Part shown: one piece after another, positions 44,601 to 56,058 of the stretch
Numbering within the stretch: the first letter of the stretch is position 1
Layout of the letters: each line of letters starts with the position of its first letter
Source: Acanthaster planci
Lineage: Eukaryota > Echinodermata > Asteroidea > Valvatida > Acanthasteridae
Direction: 5' to 3'
Length of the DNA: 64,000 bases
Assembly: GCF_001949145.1 (NCBI RefSeq)
Contig: NW_019091386.1
Span: forward strand, 642,810 to 706,809
Position numbers and translations under genes: made by a program
Notes under the pieces: model-generated
What the model was told of the DNA's origin: nothing
Database searches by the model: none
Seen by the model: only the letters and a program-made list of their open reading frames with translations

Positions 44601-47600
44601 CAGTACCGTCAACATCAGTGGGCCTGACGCTTTCATCCTTTGCAGAAGGCTGCTGTACATCATAAGCCAACACTAACCACTCAGCCGAGCTGTCGTTACA
44701 ACCAAAGCCTCTAATTTTCTGTTATGTGCAAAACCCAAAAAAGCCCATCACAGATGCAGAATTACTGCCACTGTTAAACTGTTCAACAAAGTTCTGTCTA
44801 ATTATATATAACAGGTTTGCCCTTACCCAACGTATATGANNNNNNNNNNNNNNNNNNNNNNNNNNNNNNNNNNNNNNNNNNNNNNNNNNNNNNNNNNNNN
44901 NNNNNNNNNNNNNNNNNNNNNNNNNNNNNNNNNNNNNNNNNNNNNNNNNNNNNNNNNNNNNNNNNNNNNNNNNNNNNNNNNNNNNNNNNNNNNNNNNNNN
45001 NNNNNNNNNNNNNNNNNNNNNNNNNNNNNNNNNNNNNNNNNNNNNNNNNNNNNNNNNNNNNNNNNNNNNNNNNNNNNNNNACATCTTGAAAAAGTTCTGT
45101 CTGCTAGCACATGTAGTTTGTCATCTGTAGTGGACAGCAGTCAGTGCTTCACAGGCCACCTTTGCTCAGCACTGGTATTACTAAAACTTCAAAGCAAATG
45201 TTTGCTTTTCAATTTGGATTATTTTCACCAGGTCAAAAGACTTACAATTTTTGGTCCGTTCTGACCTCTAATAATACGCACAGTTCACAATACCTTGTGG
45301 ACATAAAGGGCCATATTCTCAAGCAAGGCTTGAAAAGAGGCTAGGCAGGGACAAACTCACACTGTTGGCATGGTCTGGTTCCCTGAGCTGCGAGGACCCA
45401 TCCTTGTACACGAGGCACATGGACACTTCGTCTACTCTGCTCAGCCTGTCGCCAACCTCCTCTCTCGCTGCAGGCGTCATGCTGGCAACATTCCTGATAA
45501 GCCCTTCATTTCCGTGCAAAGCACTGCCAGAGAAGCCGAAGAACTAGACAAAAAGGACGTAGATGAGTTGTCACCTCATCCTGAATCCAAATCTGGTGTC
45601 TAGAGCTAGGTCTACGTCTTCATTCCATTGAAACGTGCGGAGACGCGCAGACAAGTAATTTTCAGACATGGCCTAAATGTGGGCCATGTTTAGAGACAAA
45701 TATTCTGATTTAAGAAAGCTGGGTTTTTTTTCAGTGTGAAAATAATTCGACCTCGGAGAGAAAAAGATGACTTTATCTTAGTAAAGCTTTTATATTTTCA
45801 GCACACACTTGCAAAGCAGAATTTCATCTGATACAGAAAAAGTAAGCAATAAGTAAGCAGCTAAATTGAAGACCAATGGAAATCAACGATCCTTTGAACT
45901 TTACTCTTATTAGATGATTAACTGACCCCTTCAACCACACGTACTTCATCAACAGTTGGCTGGTCAGCTTTTCTATTGCACATCTGAGCCCCCGACAAAA
46001 CTTCGTTCGTCCGTGAAGTTGAGGAGTCACTCACTGTAAGTGATTTCAAAATAAAGTACACGACATCAATGGCAAAAGCTCTAAGTTCACTTGATTGTAA
46101 CTCCAACAGTGAAATGAACTTTCTTTTTAAAACTTGTACGGCGAGTCTCCCTGTTTTAAAATTAGACCAGAGTCTGACGATATGATGCTTCACATGCTTA
46201 ATATTTGTTACAAAAATAGACAACACTTTTAAGCAGAGGACAAAGTAATATTGGGAATGTAAAAGTTCAGAATTGACTTTTGAAGCCTGCTTACCCTTTG
46301 GCTGTGCTGGTAAACCATGATGAGACCGACTGCCCACCTTCACATCCGAGCAAGAATGACTGAAGAAAAAAAAAGCAAGCACGTGTATCACACGAAACCG
46401 GAAAAGACGACTGGCCTCCTTAAATAGCCTTTATACATGTAAACCTGAAAGTTCTTAATCCTCTGAAATTCATGGCAAATTAAAGTCAAAGACGAGAACA
46501 ATTTAAACTATTCTTTCTAATGGCTCAGCCTTTAAAAGACCAAAATAATCTTTAGAACTTTTAATTCCTAATTCTTCAATGTACCTTCCGAGAACAGAAG
46601 TGCTATTTGATTTGCACCCTGCAGAAAGTCCAGTTCCTGCTTTTTTTCTTTGATCAAAAGGGACCCAAGTCACCCCTACTTCTCCTACACTGTCTCCCAC
46701 CAGATGTACTCTTCTTGGGCTGCAGCTCTCTTGCGGAAGAGGCCGGCCTGCATCAGATGAAGCTCCTGAGGGGGTTGTTCCTACTGGCACCTGCTTCATG
46801 ATAACAACACTGTCTCTGACATTCCCTAGGCCGAGTCGCGGCCTCTTCACTTCAACAGTATCAGGGGACATCTGCCAGGCCCTATCATTGGGGAAATCTT
46901 CTAACGGTGTCTTCCTGAATTTGGCTACGTCTGAGCCTCTGCCTTGTTCAGCAGGGTTGGCATCGAGGTTGGGGCTGGGTAAATTCTGACGGGTTTTATT
47001 GAATTCTTGGTAGCACCTGGTGTCGATAGGGGGGCTGTCCGGGAGGATGCAGGACCCTAGTTCTATGGCCTCCTGCAGCCTGCTTGGACTTCCCTGACTC
47101 AACCCAGCTTGATGACTGTTGGAGGATGCATTAACAGGATGCCTAACCCTAGTACCGCAGTACGACTCGGCTTTATCTGCTCTGCTTGTCTTGGAGACAT
47201 CCTGACAAAAGACTACTGCAGAGTATTGGGGGAAAGGCTCGGAGACAAAATCCCAGGACCCGACATCATCTTGGGAGGCCGCTGTAGGAAACCGATGGGA
47301 ATCTTTTCCCACGCCACTACTGGATGGTTTAGACCCCTGACTCTGCTCACGATGAAGCACATCTTGCCTACAGGAAACCCGAGGAGAACTTTCATCTGTA
47401 GATCTTTGCCCCAGCACTGAGACTACATAATTCCCAGGAGCTTGAAGCTCACCAGAAGAGTTCTCTTGGTTCAGACAGGGTGTTTCTTCCTTAAAGCTCT
47501 CCCTATACAGAGCCCTGTAGTACGTTTTGGGATCTGCAATTCAGACAAACAGAATCAAGACAGGTTATAAATGATGCTTTTAAAGGACAACAAAAGAAGG

Positions 47601-48828
47601 AGGGCCTGACATTTCAATCCTAGGAGAATCTTTCTTAAATGCAAAATTATTAACACACTGTGCAATAAGATAAACTGATCACGAGCATAGATCGAGCGAT
47701 CGCACATATCCCCCAATCATGCCCATGATGTTGCATAACTGATCATTCCAGTAAAGTGGTCAAAACTCTTTAAAAGGTCTATTTTTCAGCCGATTTTCAG
47801 TGTCAGCTATCTCGACTGGAAAAAAGTCTCAAAATTATAAACAAATTGTTACTTTGCAAAAGTTACTTCTAAAAAGAAAATGTGGAAGAGCCATTTACGG
47901 ACGCTACTTTATCCTTAAAATGTTATAACAGCCATCAGAGAGTGATAACATGTCCAAAAAAGTGAAATTTAGGCTAGCTGAGAAACTTCCAAAGCATTTA
48001 CTTAGAAAACACAAGTTTTTTCAGACAAATCTCATACATGTAGGTGTGTGCACAGGGGCATCAAGTGTTGTCCATATATCAAACTCTCTCCGGAAATGTT
48101 TTAAAGATTAGTGCCAGTCTGTTCTGACGGGTGATTAGAGAGGCAACCCATCAGACTGGCCCTAATAGGGGCTACTATGTTCATGTAGAAACCATTTCTG
48201 ATCCTTTTCAGAACCAAAAACCATGGTGCTACCACAAACCTATCTAGTTTACTTGCTACCTCCACCACGAAAGCTTCAAATCTCATAGAAACCATTACTT
48301 GGAAATCCCAGATTTAACTATGCCCATAGCATGGTAGGCCTAACATAGGTAACAACTGATTGAAGAGAATATAAATGTTTGGCGCCATCAGCCGATTTGC
48401 ACAATTGCCAGATCATGTTGATTGCTCCACGCGGCGTCAGTGTATGAAATCTCCAACTTCCCTTCCCTTTTTTTTGAAACATTTTGAAACATTCTTTCAC
48501 AACCTTAAATAAGAGGGAAAGAGCAATTTGCTGATGTCGGAATTATTGACAAATCGTGCAATAAGAACAATCAATCGCGCACAGATCGAGCGATCGCGCA
48601 TATCACCCGATCACGCATATCACCCGATCACGCCAAACATAACCAGACACTAAACATGGCAGACATGCTGCAGCGCTGACCCGGTGGGGCGCGACTCTGC
48701 AGGAGTGCTTCTCGCTTCTTTCTGTGCGCTTCGCGAAGAGCTTTCAAAATCGTCCTTGCATCATCTGACAAAGCCTGGACCTCATCTGGACTGGGAGGCA
48801 GGGTCAGAGGAGTCCACACGGGACACAT
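37233..48828 (-). CDS. POLN: DNA polymerase nu, 16 exons, 3' part not found
   Basis: A-family DNA polymerase linked in vertebrates to crosslink repair and homologous recombination; nuclear. Exons, in gene order: 48681-48828, 46585-47533, 46295-46359, 45927-46033, 45361-45543, 44519-44718, 44251-44360, 43614-43747, 42986-43112, 42505-42569, 41631-41714, 41151-41246, 40502-40558, 38605-38658, 37710-37775, 37233-37371. Every intron is GT-AG and every phase agrees, giving 861 codons plus one base. Recognition comes from the exonuclease-like region (DPKVAAWLID), the thumb (LHPLPKLVLQYRQ, LKSTYVDGIL) and the TGRLQSAEPNIQNIP motif, all resembling vertebrate POLN. The last exon ends WSFIAA with a phase-1 base, exactly where the motif A aspartate should follow. 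No motif A, B or C is seen in the window. POLQ is less likely because no helicase region is present. Confidence 0.88.
38264..38405. mobile_element. Foldback miniature element, copy 1
   Basis: The left arm GGGAGACTTTGAGACGCTGG and the right arm, read in reverse complement GGGAGATTTTGAGACGCTTG, pair over about 40 bases. Inner segments (TTTTGTAGT against GTGCTACAAA) also pair, so almost the whole 142 bases can fold into a hairpin. A second copy lies at 62673. It sits in the POLN intron between exons 14 and 15. Confidence 0.6.
40282..40405. repeat. POLN: 12/24-bp minisatellite in a POLN intron
   Basis: About five units of GTGAAGGGACTTGTGACTGG (24-bp period, itself two related 12-mers, CTTGTGAAGGGA and CTTGTGACTGGC) are arranged head to tail, decaying at the right end. 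The array ends about 95 bases before POLN exon 13. It produces long repeat-peptide frames on both strands that are not genes. Confidence 0.85.
40991..41133. mobile_element. Long-inverted-repeat miniature element, copy 1
   Basis: The left arm GGGCCTGTTTATTTCACATG plus GATCCGGATCGCAATCAGTG pairs with the right arm, read in reverse complement GGGCCTTTTTGTTTCAAGTG plus GATCCGGATCGCGATCAGTG. The arms are about 60 bases with a short loop, in 143 bases. I could not define a clean target duplication. It lies 17 bases beyond the 5' splice site side of POLN exon 12. Confidence 0.6.
42734..42876. mobile_element. Long-inverted-repeat miniature element, copy 2
   Basis: Same family as 40991 and the same length (143 bases). 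The arms carry GTTTGTTTCACACGGATCTG and, in reverse complement, GTTTGTGTCACACGGACCTG, followed by GATC-rich sequence. It lies in the POLN intron between exons 9 and 10. The arms are more diverged from each other than in copy 1. Confidence 0.55.
43925..44090. repeat. tRNA-like inverted pair (possible SINE remnant)
   Basis: On the + strand, GATCGAGTGGTAACACGGC followed about 30 bases later by ACGGGTTCGAATG resembles tRNA A and B boxes. On the - strand of the left half, GGTTCGAGTCC is a perfect B box preceded by AGCAGGAGGTCATG, matching AGCAGGAGGTCACG of the right half. No complete cloverleaf forms, so these are not called as tRNA genes. Confidence 0.4.
44840..45080. other. Assembly gap (241 undetermined bases)
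   Basis: A run of n inside a POLN intron. The reading frames across it are artefacts. Confidence 0.99.
47640..47735. repeat. Dispersed repeat, copy A, in POLN intron 1
   Basis: The shared core AATTATT, GTGCAATAAGA, then AGATCGAGCGATCGC and ATATC recurs at 48535-48640 about 0.9 kb away in the same orientation. The identity of the element is unknown. Confidence 0.5.
48535..48640. repeat. Dispersed repeat, copy B, with an internal 19-bp duplication
   Basis: It matches 47640-47735 and additionally carries a tandem duplication of ATATCACCCGATCACGC. It lies just inside the POLN first intron, close to exon 1. Confidence 0.5.
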
Positions 48829-50771
48829 CGTTATTATCAGATCATTGATCAGGTGATCCAGAAAATAGCAACAGATCCGTCGTTCATTCCCACGTTTGTA
48901 AACACCGCCACTGTCGCGCGCTTTAAATTTGGGCCCGGAAAGATTATACGCCGGTACTCCAATAATTTACAATACAATACACAATGGCAAAGACTTCTGG
49001 GAACCAAACAACAAAATATAGAGTGGCCTCTAAATACCCTAATTTCATGGTAAAGATACATGTACATGTACCAAAAAGCTTCTTCGGGTTGACCTGTGAT
49101 TAAATCAGTTGTGAATTATTATTCATTAAGTTATCACTCTTCCTCTACGAGTTGGTCTCCGGCTTGTCATCTTCAAGGTACACATGCGGCGAGCAGAAGA
49201 AAGTCCTCCTTTTGGAAGACTGTTTACGAGTTTATTTTAAGATTGGTATGGTAAAGCGATCGGTGGATAAAATTGCTATTAAAAATACTATTGAATAGGT
49301 AAGGAACCAGACAGGAAATGTTAAATACTGATGACAACCTTGTATGCAGAGGTAGGAACAAAACACCCTGCATTGCATTAGTGATGTCAATAACGCAACC
49401 TGGAAGCAAGGTTGCATGTCGGAAGGGAAACGTGCAAAATTACACGTTCTTTCTGTACACCTTTGGTGGGGAATGTGTTACTTTTTCTTTTAAAGAAAGG
49501 ACAATTTGACGTTGGAATGATTTACAAATTTTAGAAACTCATCTTTGATTCGAGGTGTGTATTCATCGAGCTATTTTGGTTTCTATTTTGAGGTCAAAAT
49601 TACAGTTAATGTCAGTTGTAAGATCTCATTCTCTGGCACCGCACTGCACCGACAGTCTGCTAAATCTCGATGTGGCCGGCTACCGAAATGCTGCATCGGT
49701 ACGGCGGCATTGGCAGACGAGTATAGCATTTAGCATGTATCATGTGTGTATAACGTGTGTAAGAACTAAGAGGTTGATCATGCGGGGTGGCGGGGTATTC
49801 TGCAGTTCATCAGTTGAGTATAATGTAGTATTACTATACCAGTAACGGAACTAACGTCTGCAGCAGGATGGTCTGACTGCACTGCGAGTGTGAGTCATGT
49901 GTGACGGTTATGTCTCATCCTGTAATCATGGTAGGCCTAATGTCAAGTGTGATTACGTGGCAAAATTTGGGACCTGCCGACTATACCAGTATGGCAGTAT
50001 ATGGTCACAGGCATTAGATCTGTAGATCAGCCAATCATGCTTAATACAACATCTGCCATGTCGATCTGCACATGTATGATGGCGCTATTTGGTTCAATTA
50101 AAATTATATGGCCTACATTTAGGCTAGTTTGAGTAACTTGGATCCTGAAATCACCTATTTTTAACCATGTCCAAATGTTAAAAAAGGCGATTTTAGGGTC
50201 CAAATGACTTTGACTAGGCCTACTATATTTAGGCCTGCTCCTACTATCCTTTCAGTGGTGCTTGCAAGGCATATATTCACACTGTATTCTCAGTGTAATC
50301 GGAGATTTACAATGAAAATCACAAGCTGACTTTGATGGGGTTCAAACTCACAACTTTGTGCTCACTAATGCAAATGTCTTTAGGTCTTGACTTGACCCCC
50401 TCAACCGCTGCGTTTGCGGGGACAAAATCTAGTTGTAGTATTTAAAATTAACATCCCAGACGTAAAGCTAAATTAATGTCATTAAAAATGATAATGTTTA
50501 ATCCAACCTCTCCCGCAGTGCTGGTTAGAATAAATTGTCAAGTACAGTGACAGAGTCAACATGGTCAAAGTAACTCCATAATTACCAATTAGAGTTTGTG
50601 ACTGAGGTGGGTATGTGTGTTGTATTTGAAAATCTGAAAGCACCAGCACAGGAACGATGGATTATGGGAGATTTCAAAAGTATGTCATGATTTGCAATGT
50701 TCATTAGTATAGCATTCAGCGCAGTCTGACTTATCGACAATATTACAGGGATTGCGCTCTCCGGCTTCAAG
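48829..50771. promoter_or_regulatory. Divergent intergenic region between POLN and PRELID1-like
   Basis: The two genes face away from each other with about 1.9 kb between start codons. The first 120 bases next to POLN are CpG-rich (TGTCGCGCGCTTTAAATTTG) and may hold its promoter. The rest is AT-rich with a few GTTCAAACTC-type words. Separate promoters seem more likely than one short bidirectional one. Confidence 0.35.
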
Positions 50772-52462
50772 ATGAAGTACTTCACCACCGTTGAATTGTT
50801 CAGACACACCTGGGACCACGTTGCCACCGCACTGTGGCAGAAGTATCCAAATCCGTATAGGTGAGTTCTGTCTCGAACCACCGTATTTGGCTCAGACCTG
50901 CTTTCAATCATGAATTTTTCTTATTCGCCGTCACTTTAAAGAAGATTGTGTGTTGGTTTATCACCAGCATTGCTGTCACCGTATTTGCCCTCATTGTCAA
51001 CTGCTGTGATGAGTCCGTACAATATTCACCGTCTTCCGGCTAACATGCAAGGTTCTTAGCTACCCTGGACAACAAAGGAAATAGCACAGATCTTTTTTTT
51101 ACAAGTCCTCGAAATTTCCATCAAAATTCTTTGTATATTTCTGGTCAGGTCCACAGGAACAATCCTAACATTCTTTATATGTTCATCACCATCATCGTTA
51201 CCACGACCCATTTTCGTTAACATCAGGGTAGACTGTAACTGATATGATCCTCTTGTTTCTAACGACGGTACAGCAAGCATGTGCTGACAGAAGACGTCAT
51301 CAGCAGGGTTCTCAGGGGGACTGAACTGGTCACCAGGCGCCTCTTGACAAAGACCAACCGGCTGCCCAGGTGGGGTAACTACATCTTCGGGAACCACGCC
51401 CGACAGGTGTGCATCGTTGAGGAGTCGATAGTCGACCCTGTGAAAAAGACCTTCACCATCTACACACGGAATATAGGGTTTACTAGACTTATGGTGAGTC
51501 GCCTTCGTTCAGGGTTGGCATGTTTTTAAGTTTTTAAAAGTTTTCTGTGCAAAAAAGTGTGCATTAGTTCATCCCTCAGTTGTACACGTTTTCCTTGATG
51601 TTGTGTTTTTGTTTGATCATTTTGACTGTTACACATAGATTTGGAGTGTATGTATTCGTTTTTTAGGACCATTCCAGGGATGTTATCCAAGCAGCAAAGG
51701 GTCAGAGCTGTCGATTCAAACTCCAGACAAGCCGAACTTCATTTTTCCTGGGAAAATAAAATGAGCATGACGCAAGTTAGCTTCCTCACACACAGACATT
51801 TGTTGGACAGCCTGCCGTCATAGGCACTGTACGAGTCCTGATATGAAAATTGCAACTTCATCAAAAAGCACGCCTGGAATTTTTGGGGGCTTAGGACTTT
51901 ACACAGACTTTGAAGTCTGTTTATGCTAGAATTCTGTGCTGAGGCATGCATTGGAGAGGGATTAAGATGTGCAATTACGTGCACTTATCAAGAGGTTTTA
52001 GGTGTACAGTTGTGCGTAAGTGCATTAAACAGACCTGAATAAGGACTGGATGCTGGCCAGTCATCCTGACCCATCTCTAAATGCTTTCTTAGGGCTTATA
52101 ATAATTTATACAGAATTTAAATTAATATCTTCTCAATTTCAAATTGGCCACTCCAGGTGGTAACGGAGAAGCTAATCTTCAGGCCTGCCCCGGAGAACAA
52201 AGACTGGACGCATCTAGAGAAACACTCGTGGGTGGACTCTAGCGTCAAGGGCATGGCCTTGGCAATCCAGCACTTCGGCATGGAGCGGTACAAAGCCAAC
52301 CAGACGAAGGCCACCAAGGGGCTCCACTACGTCCTTGAGAACATGTTTGTGCCGGACAGGCCGCCAACAGAAGGTTTCCCGGTTGACATGGCCAGGCTCA
52401 GGGACAGTGCGAAGGCCAAAGCCAAAGGGATGGCCGCCAAGACACGGCCCGTCATACAATGA
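50772..52462 (+). CDS. PRELID1: PRELI/MSF1-domain protein, three exons (204 aa)
   Basis: Exons: 50772-50860, 51274-51493 and 52157-52462. All introns are GT-AG and phases agree (2, then 0). The protein starts MKYFTTVELFRHTWDHV and contains WQKYPNPYSKHVLTEDV, RRLLTKTNRLPRW, EESIVDPVKKTF and WVDSSVKG, the typical order of the PRELI domain. The first two of these segments match vertebrate PRELID1 almost word for word, whereas PRELID2 and PRELID3 differ there. PRELID1 family proteins work in the mitochondrial intermembrane space with TRIAP1, carrying phosphatidic acid for cardiolipin synthesis. The C-terminus is a short Ala/Lys-rich helix (DSAKAKAKGMAAK), as in PRELID1 though shorter. The start ATG is the first in frame, and length agrees with the family. 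Confidence 0.9.
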
Positions 52463-55400
52463 CGGTGTGGTGTGTTGGGGGGGGGCAGAGCAGTGTCATC
52501 CGGGTGCCAAGATTTGTGCCCTTGTCCTGCCTTCGACATTGTCCTAAACTTCTTCAGGACTCAGGTAATGGACAGTCAAGGCTATTGCAGCAATCATTGG
52601 ATTAAGTCTGTGCACTTCACGCATGGCACTTGAGAAGAGACTAGTACACAATTTGATACACCGCTGGCGGCTGCAGCAGGCTGCGAATATCCCTCGCTAT
52701 AGTCTCTGGTTCAAGCACCACATATGCCACTCACATGGTTTAGAATTTTTGCTGTGATTACCTTGACTAAAGACTGGAACTTAAGACTCTCAGTCTTTGT
52801 CTGTCTATTCCCGGACCCTTCAAAATCCAGCAGAAGATTCTGAGATTTTTTGGATAAAGAATGGTTGTGCCCAGCCACCATGAAGTTACATTCTTGTGGG
52901 TTGATGCTTTCCATTTAGCGAGGCATTTAGCAAAATTGCCAAGGAAGTTAACTGGGTTAATATAGTCTGTGTATTGTCCTTTTCCGTGTGGTCTTCAGAA
53001 AACCTTTGAAGAAAGGTTCTTAGCTTGCACTCTTGTCACTACACGTCATATGGATTCGCTTAGTTACATGTTAATTATTTATCAAGTCAGTGCATTGCCT
53101 TTTGAGTTGACAAGGAAGGTTCATTGGAAAGGCTTACTCAGAGGATTGACATCACAGTGTTTCTGTTTTTCTTACCTCTTAGTCTTTCACTGAAACAATT
53201 TTTCAAAGAAAAACTCTACTGGACGCAGACCATTTCTGAGTCTTTTATGAAAAGCTCCTTGACACTGTTACTTAGCATGCTTCTTTTTGTCTGAGCCACA
53301 TCAGAGAGGACTTCAGTAGTGTATTTCTCACATGTTTAAAGACCAAAACAGCTTCATTGTAGAAGTTTACAACATAGTTTCATTGCAGTATTTTTTCATG
53401 AGCACTACATCACCGCGGGATTACATTTGGCAGAATACTAATTTGTCTTGTGAATTGTTCAGAATTGAGAAAATAATTTACCTCGTGACTTTGCAAGTAA
53501 CTTTCAAGTGTAGGAGAGAATGAGACCTGCATGTAGTTGCAAGGAGACATGCCTCCAAGGGTTTATATTTTACAAGACATAAATACATGCACCAATACTG
53601 CTGACATTGGCTTAATTTACAGATTCAAGCAAATTCTGTGATTAGGAAAGAGGGTCAAATTCGAGGTTTTGGTTTCCGTGTTCTGAAACACTTAAGCTGT
53701 AGCATGTTAGAATTCATGTAAGGTTTTAGCATTAGCAAGTGGGCTTATAATCATTCCGCATTCCATTCATTTCTGAAAGAAAATTGTTGCGGACCACTTT
53801 TTCTACAAAATGGGCTCCAAAATTGAAATGATTTTCAATATTCACTGTTAATTGTTTTGAACAGTTTGTTCCTTTGATGTTTTCCAGTTACAAATGAACT
53901 TGGCCTAATTACATGAAACCAAGTTATTTGTCTTAAGTAAACTTTAGATTTTACATTTCAGCAAAGAGTTGATATAAGTGACCAGAAATTTCGTTAATTT
54001 ACTAACTGCTTGCCCGAATTTGGTTTTAAGCTCATATTTGTTTCTAGTTCAGTGCCTCTGGCATTATTTTCAGCAACAGAAGGTTTGAACCATCGAGGGT
54101 TTGCTGTTGAACCCCTGAGTTGAAAAAAAATGGCCTCTTCCTGTCAAGCACTTGATGGTGCATTGTGGGCATATTTTAAATTTTTCTATGAAATGGCACC
54201 GTTCAGTTCGTGACGAATTTTGTTTTAATGGTTGAAATGTTCACAGAGTTTAATGTGCTGGCCATTTTAAATGAAATACTTTGGATGTATGATACCTCGA
54301 TACATGTAATCGGGTGAAGGTCTTACGCTGCAATATGAAAGGATATGATACGACCTATGTGATAAATTATTAAAAAGGAACCAGTTGGAAATCGTTCTGA
54401 ATGTGGTCTTTGTTAAGGGAATAAAAATGTGCTTGGCCGGTCTTAAATGTACGTTCAAGACAGGCTCAGGAGAATGGACGCGTCTGATGTCCGAGCCGAG
54501 CATTACCTTTGTTTTTTAATTCAGAGAGTCAAAAGTAGTCAACATATGATGGATTTCCAACGATTTTGTTCTAAAATTTCATTTGCATTTTTCCGAACAC
54601 CCCTGCCCATTTTATGGTATATTCCTTTTGAATGTTGTCCAAGAGAATCCCCTTCAATGAACTTGGCGTGCGTGGCGCGTTGCGTGCATACAGACTCCTG
54701 ACCAATCAGACCCGAGCATCATCACTTCAGGCATTATTCCTTCTCGGCGAGCAATTATCAATGTTAATGCACGGTCACGCGACGCGTTTCGACCAATAGG
54801 GATAGAAAAACTGTCCCAGATATTTCCGAATTTCTTGTATAGTTGTATATGTAATTCATGATCATCTGAGGAGGACGCGCTGCACGGTCTAGTGTAGTGT
54901 TGGTCCACACTGCAGGGAATGTCAAACGGATTTCAAATCCTCACGACGCCATAGACATTTCAGGTTCTTTCCCGAATGCCGGCTGAAAAGCAGTTTCACT
55001 TGGAAGCTTACGGGATTTTTTTTCGCATTTGACGCATAGTTTCAAATGTGTTCAGATGAGTATGCCCGCCAAGATTCGCTCGGCTGCATGGCCAAAGGCC
55101 AAGGGAGGTAGATTTGGAGGGTGCATAATACATGTAGACTTTTAAGTTAGCGGCACTTCACTCGGGCCGATGTACGGCCATGACCGCGGTGACGTATCTG
55201 GAATCGGCCTTTAGCAATACAATTCTGTTGGTGCGACCGGTTCCACGCCGATGAACCGTTGAACGTGCATCTTCTGTGTGAAGTCCAAACCCACTGCCCG
55301 ACGAACAGAGCCATTTGTTGGTTAAATTCACGAAGTATGTGACCTTCCCACTAACGCGACGGACTGAAACGCCATAGAGATAGGGGTTGAAACCTTCAGT
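52463..55400. other. PRELID1-like 3' flank and gene-free DNA
   Basis: The first part is presumably 3' untranslated sequence, including a G9 run at 52479. The rest has only short frames of random composition. Nothing recognised. Confidence 0.45.
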
Positions 55401-55404
55401 TCAA

Positions 55405-55640
55405 AGGCGGATCCAGGTAAGGGGGGCGCATTGGGGTCCATGCCCGCCCCCCGCCCCCAAGGGGCCCCTTTTAAGATATAAATAAGCCTTTTCTCCCCTC
55501 CCTCTCTCTTTTAATTTTTCTTTCTGAAACATATAAAAAAAAAACCGAATGTAATGTAGCCCTACCCCCAGGAAGTCCATAGAAGGTTAAATGAAAAAAC
55601 ATTCCCCACTCGAGAAAAAAATTGAATCTGGATTCGCCCT
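55405..55640. mobile_element. Possible miniature inverted-repeat element
   Basis: GGCGGATCCAGG near the left end and GGGCGAATCCAG (reverse complement of the right end) suggest terminal inverted repeats around a C/G- and A-rich core. Flanking 8-mers match only partly. It lies immediately left of the better defined element at 55691. Confidence 0.3.
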
Positions 55641-55690
55641 GGCCAGAGTTATTGTCCCTCACAAATTCCAAACCCAGTCCAGGCGATTCA

Positions 55691-55913
55691 CAGTGGCGTA
55701 GCCGGGGGGGGGGCTGGGGCACGTGCCCCCCACAAATTCCCGGTCCACCCCTCCCCCCCCCAAAAAAAACCCGGAGGAATGGATATTAAACAAGACTAAC
55801 AAAAACTTGCCCCCTAAAACCACACCACTGAAAGCTAGTGCCCCCCCCCCCATAAGATGCCGGTGCCTCTTTGTGCCCCCTCCCCCACTAGTAAAATCCT
55901 AGCTAGGCCACTG
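55691..55913. mobile_element. hAT-like miniature element with 8-bp target duplication
   Basis: It starts CAGTGGCGTAGCC and ends, read in reverse complement, CAGTGGCCTAGCT. The 8-mer GCGATTCA occurs directly before (55683-55690) and directly after (55914-55921). An 8-bp duplication and CA-starting ends are typical of hAT transposons. The interior is C/G homopolymer-rich and non-coding, so it was mobilised in trans. Confidence 0.8.
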
Positions 55914-55934
55914 GCGATTCATAATAGTGCGCCT

Positions 55935-56058
55935 CCAAGAGTCTGCAAAGCATTGGCCAATCACAACACGCGAAATTTGTCGACCTCAGTTTTCCAAACG
56001 CGCATTGGGTTGATAGATTTCGCATATCGTGATTGGCCAACGCGTTGCAAACTCTTGG
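55935..56058. mobile_element. Foldback element or inverted repeat, 42-base arms
   Basis: The left arm CCAAGAGTCTGCAAAGCATT plus GGCCAATCACAACACGCGAA pairs with the right arm, read in reverse complement CCAAGAGTTTGCAACGCGTT plus GGCCAATCACGATATGCGAA. The loop is about 40 bases. It begins 14 bases after the hAT-like element's target duplication. Confidence 0.65.

Larger units (their letters stand above)
43614..45543 (-). other. POLN: POLN exons 5-8: degenerate 3'-5' exonuclease-like domain
   Basis: Residues 424-632. VSMCLVYKDGSSQL stands where proofreading A-family enzymes have an acidic DxE pair, so the exonuclease is expected to be inactive, as in vertebrate POLN. Exon 7 contains LLRLMGNDTVKKICFDAQ and exon 8 NWLVMDPKVAAWLID, the best family anchors here. 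The assembly gap lies inside the intron between exons 5 and 6; the protein alignment is continuous across it. Confidence 0.85.
45927..48828 (-). other. POLN: POLN exons 1-4: N-terminal region
   Basis: Residues 1-423. Exon 1 starts MCPVWTPLTLPPSPDEV, with a charged helix-like stretch (ALREAHRKKREALL). Its donor (G/GTCAGC) is weak, but joins in phase to DPKTYYRALYRESF in exon 2. Exon 2 alone supplies about 315 residues rich in Ser, Pro, Gln and Arg, probably disordered; its end is a donor at 46584 (AG/GTACAT), not the in-frame stop at 46503. Exons 3 and 4 are small (21 and 35 whole codons) and were recognised only by splice sites and matching phases, so they are the least certain. This N-terminus is about 200 residues longer than I would expect from vertebrate POLN. 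Confidence 0.65.

Noticed and set aside
46503-46584. In-frame stop at 46503 as the true end of a separate 304-codon gene
   Set aside because: A donor at 46584 joins in phase to exon 3 and then to unmistakable POLN exons, so the stop lies in an intron.
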